Shown here in pieces: positions 14,878 through 22,400 of a DNA stretch of 22,851 nt. The notes below the pieces were generated by a model. That model was not told the DNA's origin, made no database searches, and worked only from the letters and a program-made list of their open reading frames with translations. The DNA is from Gammaproteobacteria bacterium (GTDB lineage: Bacteria; Pseudomonadota; Gammaproteobacteria; Steroidobacterales; BM003), in contig JAPHSC010000183.1 in NCBI GenBank assembly GCA_026193125.1, positions 1 through 22,851 on the forward strand. The letters are read 5' to 3'. How positions within the stretch are numbered: the first letter of the stretch is position 1; every line of letters starts with the position of its first letter. A program made the position numbers and the translations under genes.

Positions 14878-15933
14878 CTAACCAAAGTTGATACGAGCTT
14901 CCAGGTTCGCCCTTGAATCCGCATTCGCCAGGGCGTCTTCCAGCGTAATCTGCCCGACCCGATACAATTCCAGCAGGGACACATCAAAGCTTTGCATGCC
15001 CGACTCGGTGCTACTGACCAGGGCTTCCTTCACTGCGCTTATATCGCCTTTAAGGATGAGCTCCGAAATATGAGGCGTATTCAGCATTATCTCCACCGCC
15101 GCTGCCCTGCGTCCGCTCACCGCATTCACCAGGCGCTGGGAAATGATCGCCTTCAGGTACTGCGAGAGGTCCAGGAAAATTTGCTTGTGTTGCCCGGTGG
15201 GGAACATATTGATGATGCGGTCCAGCGCTTCGGCTGAATTATTCGCGTGCAAGGTGGCCATACACAGGTGACCGGTACCGGCCAGGGTAATCGCAGCCTC
15301 CATGGTCTCACGATCACGAATCTCACCAATCTGAATCACATCCGGGGCGGCGCGCACTGCACTCTTGAGGGCGCGCGCATAACTAACCGTATCCAGACCC
15401 ACTTCGCGCTGGTTGACTATGGATTTCTTGTTCGGATGCAGGAATTCGATGGGGTCTTCAATGGTGAGAATGTGCGCAGCCTTGGTCTCATTACAGTTGT
15501 TGATCATCGCGGCCAGGGTGGTCGACTTGCCGTGACCGGTAGCCCCGGCCATCAGGATCAGGCCACGTTTTAGCAGGGATAACTCCGCCAGCTTGGGCGG
15601 CATCCCCAACTCTTCCAACACCGGCATATCCATGGTGATATAGCGCACCACCATGGCCAGGTTGCCACGCTGGTGGAAGACATTTACGCGAAATCTGCCC
15701 AGACCTGGCTCGGAAATGGCAAAGTCAATTTCCAGTTCCCTGGTAAACACCTTCTGTTGCTCAACATTCATCAGACTATAGGCAGCTTCCTTGACCGACT
15801 CGGGTGTGAGCTTGGTCTTGTTCACCGACATAATCTGACCTTCGATCTTGATCTTGATCGAGGCGTAAGTGGTAAAGAACAGGTCGGAAGCCTGTTTTTC
15901 CACCATCAACTCGAACAACTTCCTGATGTTCAT
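14878..15933 (-). CDS. Second PilU-like type IV pilus retraction ATPase paralogue
   Basis: This 351-residue secretion ATPase of the PilT/PilU family has Walker A GATGHGKSTT (K136), an aspartate box TIEDPIEF (157-164), Walker B IGEIRDRETM with E204, and a His box TGHLCMATLHANN (220-232). It carries PilU-type wording (GEIRDRETM, CMATLHAN) and lacks the PilT signature AIRNLIRE, reading TPHISELILKGD there. The N-terminal PPxIKVDG stretch is YASIKIKIEG (23-32), unlike either neighbour. It lacks the longer C-terminal tail of PilU. It starts 12 bases after the pilU stop with GGAG seven bases before the ATG, so it is co-transcribed. Most gammaproteobacteria have only pilT and pilU here. It is likely an accessory retraction motor. 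Confidence 0.9.
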   Translation of the reverse strand: MNIRKLFELMVEKQASDLFFTTYASIKIKIEGQIMSVNKTKLTPESVKEAAYSLMNVEQQKVFTRELEIDFAISEPGLGRFRVNVFHQRGNLAMVVRYITMDMPVLEELGMPPKLAELSLLKRGLILMAGATGHGKSTTLAAMINNCNETKAAHILTIEDPIEFLHPNKKSIVNQREVGLDTVSYARALKSAVRAAPDVIQIGEIRDRETMEAAITLAGTGHLCMATLHANNSAEALDRIINMFPTGQHKQIFLDLSQYLKAIISQRLVNAVSGRRAAAVEIMLNTPHISELILKGDISAVKEALVSSTESGMQSFDVSLLELYRVGQITLEDALANADSRANLEARINFG

Positions 15934-15945
15934 TCAACGGCTCCG

Positions 15946-17109
15946 TTAGCGCTGCAAGTCATTGCCATTGTCTTGCTCAACCACGTGCAGGCTGTCTCCG
16001 CCTTCTCCGGCAGCGGCAAAGCTCCGTTTGCTTTCGAGCTTGATACGCAGGCGAAGTTCGTTCTTGGAATCGGCGTTACGCAATGCGTCCTCGTAACTGA
16101 TAGCGCCTTGCTCAAACAAGTCATACAGTGCCTGGTCGAAAGTATTCATACCCAGGCGGGTGGACTTGGCCATTATTTCCTTGATACGTGCTACGTCGCC
16201 CTTGAAGATCAAGTCTGCAATCAGCGGGGAGTGCAACATGATTTCCATCGCCGCCACACGACCCGATCCGGATTCCCTGGGCAGCAGGCGCTGCGATATC
16301 AATGCCCTGATATTCAGTGACATATCCATTAGCAACTGGTCGCGCTTCTCTTCCGGGAAGAAGTTAATAATCCGGTCCAGGGCCTGGTTGGCGCTGTTGG
16401 CATGCAGGGTGGCCATACAAAGATGCCCTGTCTCGGCAAACTGGATGCCGTATTCCATGGTCTCCCGATCGCGAATCTCACCGATCAGGATCACGTCGGG
16501 GGCCTGACGCAGGGTATTTTTGAGCGCATTCGCCCAACTGTCGGTGTCCACGCCAACCTCACGCTGGGTGACCACACAGCCCTGGTGTTGATGCACATAT
16601 TCGATCGGATCTTCTATGGTAACGATGTGACCCCGGGAATTCTTGTTGCGGTGATCTACCATGGCTGCCAGGGTGGTGGATTTACCGGTGCCGGTACCGC
16701 CCACCAGGATGACCAAGCCACGCTTTATCATGGCCACATCTTTCAATACTTCCGGCAGACCCAACGATTCCAGTGTCGGAATTGTCGTGTTGATGGTACG
16801 CAGCACGGCCCCGATCGATCCCTGCTGGACAAAAGCGCTTACACGGAAACGCCCTATTCCACCCGGAGCGATGGCGAAATTGCATTCCTTGGTGGCATCG
16901 AATTCCTTGCGCTGGTTGTCATTCATGATAGACCGCACGATCAGAGCGCTTTGCTCCGCCGTCAGCGGCTTTTCGGATACCGGTAGAATTTTCCCGTCGA
17001 CCTTGATGGCGGGCGGAAAGTCAGTGGTAATAAACAGATCTGACCCGTTCTTTTCCACCATCCGCGTCAACAGATCCCGCATCAGGCGAATTGCTTGGTC
17101 TTTTTGCAT
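15946..17109 (-). CDS. pilU: PilU, PilT-dependent type IV pilus retraction ATPase
   Basis: The 387-residue cytoplasmic hexameric ATPase closely follows P. aeruginosa PilU (382 residues). It shares segments such as ECNFAI, GIGRFRVSAF, VHQHQGC, ALKNTLRQAPDVI and ALDRIINFFP. Walker A is GGTGTGKSTT (K143), the aspartate box TIEDPIEY (164-171), Walker B IGEIRDRETM with E211, and the His box TGHLCMATLHAN (227-238). A polar tail follows residue 360. PilU works together with PilT in forceful retraction. The start ATG at 17109 has GGGAG seven bases upstream. It follows pilT after 47 bases and precedes the third ATPase by 12. Of the two PilU-like genes this one is the better match to classical PilU. 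Confidence 0.94.
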   Translation of the reverse strand: MQKDQAIRLMRDLLTRMVEKNGSDLFITTDFPPAIKVDGKILPVSEKPLTAEQSALIVRSIMNDNQRKEFDATKECNFAIAPGGIGRFRVSAFVQQGSIGAVLRTINTTIPTLESLGLPEVLKDVAMIKRGLVILVGGTGTGKSTTLAAMVDHRNKNSRGHIVTIEDPIEYVHQHQGCVVTQREVGVDTDSWANALKNTLRQAPDVILIGEIRDRETMEYGIQFAETGHLCMATLHANSANQALDRIINFFPEEKRDQLLMDMSLNIRALISQRLLPRESGSGRVAAMEIMLHSPLIADLIFKGDVARIKEIMAKSTRLGMNTFDQALYDLFEQGAISYEDALRNADSKNELRLRIKLESKRSFAAAGEGGDSLHVVEQDNGNDLQR

Positions 17110-17156
17110 TTGGTTCTCCCGAATTCCTGAGCTAGCGACGACGCATGCGCGTTAAC

Positions 17157-18197
17157 TCAGAAAGACTCCTTGTTACTGGCCCGGAATCGGGCTTCGTCTC
17201 GACCAATCAGTCCTTTACGCAACAACTCTTGCAGGCACTGATCCAGGGTTTGCATTCCGGTCGACTGCCCGGTCTGAATGGCCGAATACATCTGCGCAAT
17301 CTTGCCCTCTCGAATCAAGTTGCGGATAGCGGGAGTGCCGATCATGATCTCATGCGCAGCCACCCGACCCCCGCCCACTTTCTTCAGCAAAGTCTGGGAA
17401 ATAACTGCCCGCAGCGATTCAGACAACATGGCACGGACCATGTCTTTTTCCGCGGCGGGAAACACGTCCACGATGCGATCGATGGTCTTGGCCGCAGAAC
17501 TCGTATGCAGGGTTCCGAATACCAGGTGCCCGGTCTCGGCTGCCGTAAGCGCAAGCCGTATGGTCTCCAGGTCTCGCATTTCACCCACCAGCACCACATC
17601 CGGATCCTCACGCAGCGCCGAGCGCAAGGCCTCGGTGAAACCCAGCGTGTCTTTATGCACTTCTCTCTGGTTAATCAAGCACTTGGCGCTCTCGTGCACG
17701 AATTCAATGGGATCTTCGATAGTGATGATGTGGTCGGGCTTGGTCTGGTTTATGTAGTTAACCATGGCCGCCAGGGTGGTTGATTTTCCCGAGCCGGTGG
17801 GCCCGGTTACCAGGACGATGCCACGCGGTTGCATGGAAATATCCTTGAAAATCTGTGGCGCCCCCAGGTCATCCAGGCTAAGGATTTCCGTGGGGATGTT
17901 TCTGAACACCGCGGCCGCACCGCGATTTTGATTGAAAGCATTGACGCGGAAGCGTGCAAGTTTCGGTATTTCAAAGGAAAAGTCCGTTTCCAGAAATTCC
18001 TCGTAGTCCTTGCGCTGCTTGTCGTTCATGATGTCATACACCATGCCGTGCACTTCCTTGTGCGACAACGCCGGCATATTTATCCTCTTGACGTCGCCGT
18101 CCACGCGGATCATTGGTGGAACCCCGGCAGACAGATGCAAGTCCGAGGCATTGTTCTTTACAGCAAATGAGAGCAACTGGGTGATATCTACGGCCAT
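17157..18197 (-). CDS. pilT: PilT, type IV pilus retraction ATPase
   Basis: PilT is the hexameric motor that depolymerises pili and drives twitching. The 346-residue product aligns with P. aeruginosa PilT (344) over its whole length. It shows SDLHLSAGVPPMIRVDGD near the N-terminus, Walker A GPTGSGKSTT (K138), the aspartate box TIEDPIEF (159-166), Walker B VGEMRDLET with E206, the His box TGHLVFGTLHT (222-232) and the retraction-essential AIRNLIRE (290-297). The frame opens at a TTG (18203), but the ATG at 18197 has AAGGA six bases upstream and a family-typical N-terminus, so I chose it. It heads the three-ATPase operon and is divergent from yggS, as in Pseudomonas. Confidence 0.97.
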   Translation of the reverse strand: MAVDITQLLSFAVKNNASDLHLSAGVPPMIRVDGDVKRINMPALSHKEVHGMVYDIMNDKQRKDYEEFLETDFSFEIPKLARFRVNAFNQNRGAAAVFRNIPTEILSLDDLGAPQIFKDISMQPRGIVLVTGPTGSGKSTTLAAMVNYINQTKPDHIITIEDPIEFVHESAKCLINQREVHKDTLGFTEALRSALREDPDVVLVGEMRDLETIRLALTAAETGHLVFGTLHTSSAAKTIDRIVDVFPAAEKDMVRAMLSESLRAVISQTLLKKVGGGRVAAHEIMIGTPAIRNLIREGKIAQMYSAIQTGQSTGMQTLDQCLQELLRKGLIGRDEARFRASNKESF

Positions 18198-18203
18198 TGC
18201 CAA

Positions 18204-18208
18204 TCCTT
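18204..18208 (-). promoter_or_regulatory. Ribosome binding site fixing the pilT ATG start
   Basis: AAGGA on the minus strand, six bases before the ATG at 18197. It argues against the in-frame TTG at 18203, which would leave no space for it. Confidence 0.75.
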
Positions 18209-18209
18209 A

Positions 18210-18238
18210 ATTGTTAGCCGTTCCGTCGGCTATTGTTA
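18210..18238 (-). repeat. Stem-loop with flanking direct repeats in the pilT leader
   Basis: On the plus strand TAGCCG (18215-18220) and CGGCTA (18227-18232) form a perfect 6-bp inverted repeat around six bases. ATTGTTA occurs twice (18210-18216 and 18232-18238), 22 bases apart, which is about two helical turns. The element ends just before the pilT ribosome binding site and could be an operator or a leader hairpin affecting pilT translation. Confidence 0.5.
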
Positions 18239-18303
18239 CCAGCACAAGTTGACATAACTTCTTTAATGTCGCCAGAGTATAACGAACCGGGGTAGGACGA
18301 AAA

Positions 18304-18993
18304 GTGACGAACATCACGAATAACCTCCAGTCAGTCCGGAAAAGGATGGCCACCGCGGCCAACGCCTGCGGTCGGGACCCGGCCGAACTCACTCTGGTGG
18401 CCGTAAGCAAGAAGAATTCGGCCCAGGCGGTGCGTGAGGCATGGCAGGCGGGGCAACGCGATTTTGCCGAGAATTTCCTGCAAGAGGCCCTGCCAAAACA
18501 AGTGGAATTGGCTCAGTTGCCGCTTACCTGGCATTTTATTGGCCGTATTCAAAGCAACAAGACCCGCCCAATCGCGGAACATTTCCAGTGGGTGCATACG
18601 GTAGACCGGTTCAAGATTGCCCAGCGCTTGAGCCAGCAGCGACCCGCCGATTTGCCGCCCCTGAACCTGTGCATACAAGTCAATGTTGGAGATCGGGATA
18701 ACAAGGCCGGGGTGGAGCCGGCCGAGGTGGTCGAACTGGCCAGGCAGATCAGTGCATTACCCCGATTGGTTCTGCGCGGCCTGATGTGCATGCCACCCGA
18801 AAGCGACGACATTGACACTCAGCGGGGATATTTCCGTATTCTTGGACAACTCAGGCAGTTATTGCTGCAACATGGCTTCCAGATTGACACACTGTCCATG
18901 GGTATGAGCGGAGATCTGGAGGCAGCGGTAGCGGAGGGCGCCACCATGCTGCGCATCGGCACCGCAGTATTCGGCCAGCGCCAGGCCACCTAG
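18304..18993 (+). CDS. yggS: YggS family pyridoxal-phosphate homeostasis protein
   Basis: The 229-residue product is a single alanine-racemase-like barrel that binds pyridoxal phosphate. The family (YggS/PROSC) keeps free PLP and amino-acid pools balanced and has no known catalytic activity. The Schiff-base lysine is K36 (LVAVSKKN). Other family motifs are AENFLQEALPK (55-65), WHFIGRIQSNK (76-86) and LSMGMSGDLEAAVAEG (197-212) with LRIGTAVFG near the end. The start is a GTG at 18304 with GGA about seven bases upstream; it gives the family-typical length. It is divergent from pilT and precedes proC by 16 bases, the standard gammaproteobacterial arrangement. Confidence 0.95.
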   Translation: MTNITNNLQSVRKRMATAANACGRDPAELTLVAVSKKNSAQAVREAWQAGQRDFAENFLQEALPKQVELAQLPLTWHFIGRIQSNKTRPIAEHFQWVHTVDRFKIAQRLSQQRPADLPPLNLCIQVNVGDRDNKAGVEPAEVVELARQISALPRLVLRGLMCMPPESDDIDTQRGYFRILGQLRQLLLQHGFQIDTLSMGMSGDLEAAVAEGATMLRIGTAVFGQRQAT

Positions 18994-19009
18994 AGGGAAC
19001 AGGAACGTC

Positions 19010-19834
19010 ATGGGCAAGAACATTGGATTCGTAGGCGGCGGGAACATGGCCCAGGCCATGATCGGTGGACTGGTCGCCAACAAGGTGTCCGCCGCGAACA
19101 TCATGGTGGCGGACCCGGACCAGACCCAAAGGGAATTGGTGGCCAGCCGCTTCGGCGTCCGCGTCATGTCTGACAACTCGGAACTGGCCAGTAAGGTGGA
19201 CGTCCTGGTGCTGGCGGTCAAGCCCCAGGTACTTGCAGGGGTGGCGCGCGACCTGGCGGCAGCCACGCAGGCAAACAAACCGGTAATTGTCAGCGTTGTG
19301 GCAGGCATCCAGGCCAGCAGCATTCAGACCTGGATGGGAGGCAATGTCGCGGTTGTACGGGCTATGCCAAATAGCCCCTGCCTGGTGCGGCAGGGTATTA
19401 CTGCCCTGCATGCCAACGCCTTGACCAGTAATGAACAACGGGGACTGGCTCAGCAGATCCTGGAAGCGGTTGGCACCGTCATATGGCTGGAGCGTGAGGA
19501 ACTTATGGATGCCGTCACCGCAGTGTCGGGGTCGGGGCCGGCCTATTTTTTCCTGTTCATGGAGGCAATTGAGCAATGTGCCAGACGCATGGGCCTGCCC
19601 ATGGAAGTGGCATGGGCGCTGACCTTGCATACCGGAGTGGGCGCCGCACGTATGGCCCTGGAGAGCGGCCAGGACCTTGCCCAGCTGCGCAAAAACGTCA
19701 CCTCTCCCGGTGGGACTACCGCCGCGGCCCTGGCCATATTCGAACAGGCCGGCCTCAGGGATATTGTGGACCGGGCCCTGAACGGCGCGCGTGAAAGAGG
19801 TAGTGAAATTGCCCTGGAATTCGGCCGGGAATAG
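19010..19834 (+). CDS. proC: Pyrroline-5-carboxylate reductase ProC
   Basis: ProC catalyses the last step of proline synthesis, reduction of pyrroline-5-carboxylate with NAD(P)H. The 274-residue product has an N-terminal Rossmann motif GFVGGGNMA (6-14), AVKPQV (69-74), RAMPNSPC (117-124), the substrate-binding AVSGSGPAYF (171-180) and the family signature TSPGGTTAAAL (231-241). The ATG at 19010 has AGGA six bases upstream. It follows yggS by 16 bases and is probably co-transcribed with it. Everything expected for a working enzyme is present. Confidence 0.97.
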   Translation: MGKNIGFVGGGNMAQAMIGGLVANKVSAANIMVADPDQTQRELVASRFGVRVMSDNSELASKVDVLVLAVKPQVLAGVARDLAAATQANKPVIVSVVAGIQASSIQTWMGGNVAVVRAMPNSPCLVRQGITALHANALTSNEQRGLAQQILEAVGTVIWLEREELMDAVTAVSGSGPAYFFLFMEAIEQCARRMGLPMEVAWALTLHTGVGAARMALESGQDLAQLRKNVTSPGGTTAAALAIFEQAGLRDIVDRALNGARERGSEIALEFGRE

Positions 19835-19883
19835 GTTGACCTCACAGGAAAGCAGGTAGAATTCTTTTTGCCAAGAGGGCCCC

Positions 19884-20426
19884 GTGAAAGACGCAATATA
19901 TTTTCTGATTAGTACCTTGCTGGAACTGTTCGTTCTGACCTTCGTGCTGCGTTTGCTTCTGCAAACCGTGCGAGCGGATTTCTATAACCCGATTTCGCAG
20001 GCCATTCTGCGTATTACCAATCCCCTGGTTATTCCGGCGCGGCGAGTGGTTCCCTCCTGGGGTCGCCTGGATTTACCTACCCTGGTGGTAATAATCGTTC
20101 TGCAAATCGCAACCACCCTGACTCTCTCAGGTCTGCAGAGCGCACTTTATGGATATCCTTTCCCTGGAGCAGTCACGCTGCTGTATTTCGCCTTGCTTAG
20201 CCTGTTGCGCCTGCTGGTCCAGTTCTACTTTTTTGCTCTCCTGGTATATGCATTGATGAGCTGGTTCGGGCCCCAGCATCAAAATCCCCTGGCAGGCGTG
20301 CTTGCACGCTTGTGTAATCCCCTGCTCGGCCCGGTCAGGCGACTGCTGCCCCCGATAGGCGGTCTGGATTTTTCCGTGCTGGTGGTGTTACTGGCGCTAC
20401 AGGCCATCATGATCGCCCTGCGTTGA
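19884..20426 (+). CDS. yggT: YggT family integral membrane protein
   Basis: The 180-residue protein is strongly hydrophobic with about four to five membrane helices: about 4-24, 64-85, 92-112, 113-127 and 163-180. It contains two copies of the YGGT repeat. Each has a hydrophobic helix followed by NPL and a Pro/Arg-rich loop: ITNPLVIPARRVVP and LCNPLLGPVRRLLPP. The molecular function is not well known; members have been linked to osmotic tolerance and cell division. The start is a GTG at 19884, with AGAGGG about six bases upstream. The 49-base gap after proC contains TTGACC and TAGAAT at a poor 15-base spacing, so I do not call a promoter there. Confidence 0.93.
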   Translation: MKDAIYFLISTLLELFVLTFVLRLLLQTVRADFYNPISQAILRITNPLVIPARRVVPSWGRLDLPTLVVIIVLQIATTLTLSGLQSALYGYPFPGAVTLLYFALLSLLRLLVQFYFFALLVYALMSWFGPQHQNPLAGVLARLCNPLLGPVRRLLPPIGGLDFSVLVVLLALQAIMIALR

Positions 20427-20428
20427 TA

Positions 20429-20722
20429 ATGAACTGGCTGCAACGCGAAGCAGAGTGTTTGCAGCTGCAGATTCGCGTCATTCCCCGTGCCTCCCGCGAT
20501 CAGGTGGTGGGCATAAGCGGCGACCGACTGAAGCTCAAACTCACTGCGGTACCCGTTGACGGCAAGGCAAATGCGGCCCTTATACGATACCTTGCGGACC
20601 TGTTTGGCGTTGCCAAGTCCAGTATCTGCATTATTCGAGGCGAGCGGGGAAGGGAAAAAACCGTTCTCATCCGCCCCGCTCCAGAGTTGCCACCAGAGCT
20701 CATCGCGCTTGTTAATCTCTAG
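20429..20722 (+). CDS. yggU: YggU family protein (DUF167)
   Basis: The 97-residue protein matches the DUF167/YggU family. It has the basic strand QIRVIPRASRDQVVG, then GDRLKLKLTAVPVDGKANAALI and a closing IRGERGREKTVLI. The function is unknown. The ATG at 20429 lies two bases after the yggT stop; an overlapping in-frame TTG at 20423 is possible but would add only two residues. Tight packing after yggT suggests coupled translation, and the pairing yggT-yggU is common in gammaproteobacteria. Confidence 0.93.
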   Translation: MNWLQREAECLQLQIRVIPRASRDQVVGISGDRLKLKLTAVPVDGKANAALIRYLADLFGVAKSSICIIRGERGREKTVLIRPAPELPPELIALVNL

Positions 20723-20840
20723 TGGTCTATAGTAGAAATTGTGTTGGCTTTCCGAAATGGCCTGGCCGCTGCCATCCTAACCAGACCAATTTGGCCGCCA
20801 GACCAGGCACCAGTGAGCAACAACTTCAGTTCACGTGATC

Positions 20841-20848
20841 AAGGGAGA
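20841..20848 (+). promoter_or_regulatory. Ribosome binding site fixing the DUF4426 start
   Basis: AAGGGAGA lies six bases before the ATG at 20855 and decides it over the longer in-frame opening at 20741, which has no such site. Confidence 0.75.
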
Positions 20849-20854
20849 AGACTG

Positions 20855-21361
20855 ATGCCGCGACCAAGCTGGATCCGATCATTCGCTGGGCTATCCCTTG
20901 CGGCAGCCTTGTTTGGCTGCAGCCCATCGCCGGACGCTGGTGACGCACAGCGCTCTGGCGCTCCCGCCATGGTATCGGAAGAGCTGTATTACAAGGATTT
21001 TGGGTCTTATACCCTGCACTACAACGCCTTGGGCACCGACCATATCTCGCCCGAAATCGCCAAGGCTTACGGAATCACCCGCAGTCCAAACCGGGCCATG
21101 ATCAATGTCAGTATTTTGCGCAAGAACGAGGGCGCCACTGGAACCCCGGTGGCCGGCGCAGTGGTCGCGCAAGTAGTCAATCTCACCGGGCAGCTGAAGC
21201 CGGTGGACATGCGCCAAATTACCGAAGGAGAGGCGATTTATTATATTGGCGAAGTGAATGTGGCCAATGCCGAGACGCTGCAAATCACCATCTCCGCCAC
21301 TCCGGAGGGCGAACGACAGCCTCTGACTGTGCGCTATCAAAAGCAGTTTTTTGACCACTAG
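20855..21361 (+). CDS. DUF4426 domain-containing predicted lipoprotein
   Basis: The 168-residue protein starts with a short basic segment, a hydrophobic stretch and a lipobox (LFGC, C22), so it is probably a lipid-anchored envelope protein. The rest matches the DUF4426 family: KDFGSYTLHYNALGTDHISPEIAKAYGI style opening, SPNRAMINVSILR, and a C-terminal beta-rich part with TVRYQKQFF. Function is unknown. In Pseudomonas a DUF4426 gene follows the same proC-yggT neighbourhood. The start is set by AAGGGAGA; the frame stays open back to 20741, but that part is not signal-like. The 132-base gap upstream has no strong promoter, only weak repeats. Confidence 0.85.
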   Translation: MPRPSWIRSFAGLSLAAALFGCSPSPDAGDAQRSGAPAMVSEELYYKDFGSYTLHYNALGTDHISPEIAKAYGITRSPNRAMINVSILRKNEGATGTPVAGAVVAQVVNLTGQLKPVDMRQITEGEAIYYIGEVNVANAETLQITISATPEGERQPLTVRYQKQFFDH

Positions 21362-21438
21362 AACTGCTTCCCGGCAAATTCCCGGGCAAGGTTTTAGAGT
21401 CTTTTGTTTTTTTTTCGCCAGAACACCCAGAATTTTGT

Positions 21439-21466
21439 TATACAACTGTCCGCGATATGCTATGTT
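21439..21466 (+). promoter_or_regulatory. Candidate promoter for the HU-family gene
   Basis: TATACA (21439-21444) and TATGTT (21461-21466) each match 4 of 6 consensus positions with a 16-base spacer, 64 bases before the gene. A T-rich tract at 21402-21415 lies just upstream. Weak match, candidate only. Confidence 0.28.
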
Positions 21467-21530
21467 TCGCCCGTAATACACTGGTTTTTGCCCAAATTAT
21501 CAGGCCGAATTTTCAAGACAGGAGAAACTA

Positions 21531-21863
21531 ATGGCTGCTTCACAGAAGACCGCTGCCGCGGCGAAACCACCGACCAAATCAGAAATTTTCGCCCATATTG
21601 CGGAGTCCACCGGACTCACCCGCAAGGACGTTGGCGCGGTGTTTGAATCACTGAATGGATTGATCAAGAAGAATGTAGGCAAGCGTGGCCCCGGTGTTTT
21701 CACCGTGCCCGGCCTGATGAAAGTCAAGGTAGTCAAGAAGCCCGCCACCAAGGCTCGCAAGGGTATTAATCCCTTCACCGGCGAAGCGACCACCTTCAAG
21801 GCCAAGCCCGCACGCAAGGTAGTAAAAGTTCAGCCGCTTAAGGGTCTGAAAGATATGGTCTGA
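21531..21863 (+). CDS. HU-family DNA-binding protein with N-terminal extension
   Basis: The 110-residue basic protein is an HU/IHF-type nucleoid protein. An Ala/Lys-rich extension (1-15) precedes the helical part (TKSEIFAHIAESTGLTRKDV). The arm region contains ARKGINPFTGE (75-85), the family signature that contacts the DNA minor groove, and the C-terminus is KPARKVVKVQPLKGL. It is longer than classical HupA/HupB (90 residues) and belongs to a divergent HU subfamily seen in many gammaproteobacteria. The ATG at 21531 has AGGAGA six bases upstream. It appears to be a separate transcription unit, with 169 bases upstream and a strong hairpin terminator after it. Specific role unknown. Confidence 0.93.
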   Translation: MAASQKTAAAAKPPTKSEIFAHIAESTGLTRKDVGAVFESLNGLIKKNVGKRGPGVFTVPGLMKVKVVKKPATKARKGINPFTGEATTFKAKPARKVVKVQPLKGLKDMV

Positions 21864-21889
21864 CAGGCATATTCAGCCTGCAGACAGCG

Positions 21890-21917
21890 AAAAAGGCCCC
21901 GTTCGGGGCCTTTTTTT
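21890..21917. terminator. Rho-independent terminator, probably bidirectional
   Basis: A 12-bp inverted repeat, AAAAAGGCCCCG (21890-21901) and CGGGGCCTTTTT (21904-21915), surrounds two bases and is followed by further T (seven in all). On the other strand the stem also ends in a five-T run. It sits between the convergent HU-family and TerB-like genes and can stop transcription from both sides. Confidence 0.92.
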
Positions 21918-21932
21918 ATGCCCGAAACAGAC

Positions 21933-22400
21933 TTACTGGCTGGCGCGAGACTGCTCTTCGACCTCGTGACGCAGTCTCAACAACTCTGCTGTGGGCAGAT
22001 ATATCAGTTCGGCCACCTTGCGAATCACGTGCTCCTCGTAGCGGTGCAAGTCAGAGTCCGCAAAGGCTACCTGCCACATCAATCTAATCACCAGGCGCTT
22101 TTCCTGCTGGTCTAGCCGGTCATTGATCAAGCGGGTGAACTCATACAGCGATACCGACTCGTCAACCTCTTCACCAGCCTGCTCCATGAGCATTTCCGTT
22201 TCCTCTGGCGAGAGGGAAAAAGCTTGCTTTAGCAGTTCAAAGATACGCTCATTCTCCACCACATCCTCACGGAAATCGGCGCGCGCAACTTCTATCATCA
22301 AGGCCGCCGCAACCAGGTTCAGACCCTGTTTCCGCTCCTCGGGTGCAGCGGATTTTTGCGCAAACATCTGGCTAAGAAAACTGTTTAATGACTTGATCAC
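21933..22400 (-). CDS. TerB-like protein
   Basis: The 155-residue, helix-rich acidic protein resembles the TerB (tellurite resistance-type) fold. Two related acidic helical segments are seen: AALMIEVARADFREDVVENERIFELL (near 32-57) and LMWQVAFADSDLHRYEEHVIRKVAEL (near 107-132). Each carries the A-D-x-x-x-x-x-E pattern associated with metal binding in TerB. No signal peptide or membrane segment is evident. The start is a GTG at 22400, which overlaps the stop of the upstream hydrolase gene (GTGA), so the two are probably translated together. No other ter genes are near, so tellurite resistance should not be assumed. Function unknown. Confidence 0.82.
   Translation of the reverse strand: MIKSLNSFLSQMFAQKSAAPEERKQGLNLVAAALMIEVARADFREDVVENERIFELLKQAFSLSPEETEMLMEQAGEEVDESVSLYEFTRLINDRLDQQEKRLVIRLMWQVAFADSDLHRYEEHVIRKVAELIYLPTAELLRLRHEVEEQSRASQ

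Noticed and set aside
19836..19856. TTGACC and TAGAAT between proC and yggT as a promoter
   Set aside because: The spacing is 15 bases and the genes are closely packed; more likely read-through within one operon.
20781..20805. Direct repeat CCAGACCA (20781-20788 and 20798-20805)
   Set aside because: Eight bases with two copies in a G/C-rich gap is weak evidence for an attachment or operator site; mentioned only as a possible scar.
21370..21415. Possible terminator after the DUF4426 gene (CCCGG/CCGGG then a long T-tract)
   Set aside because: The stem is only five pairs with a seven-base loop, and the T-tract starts about 15 bases after it, so it does not fit an intrinsic terminator.
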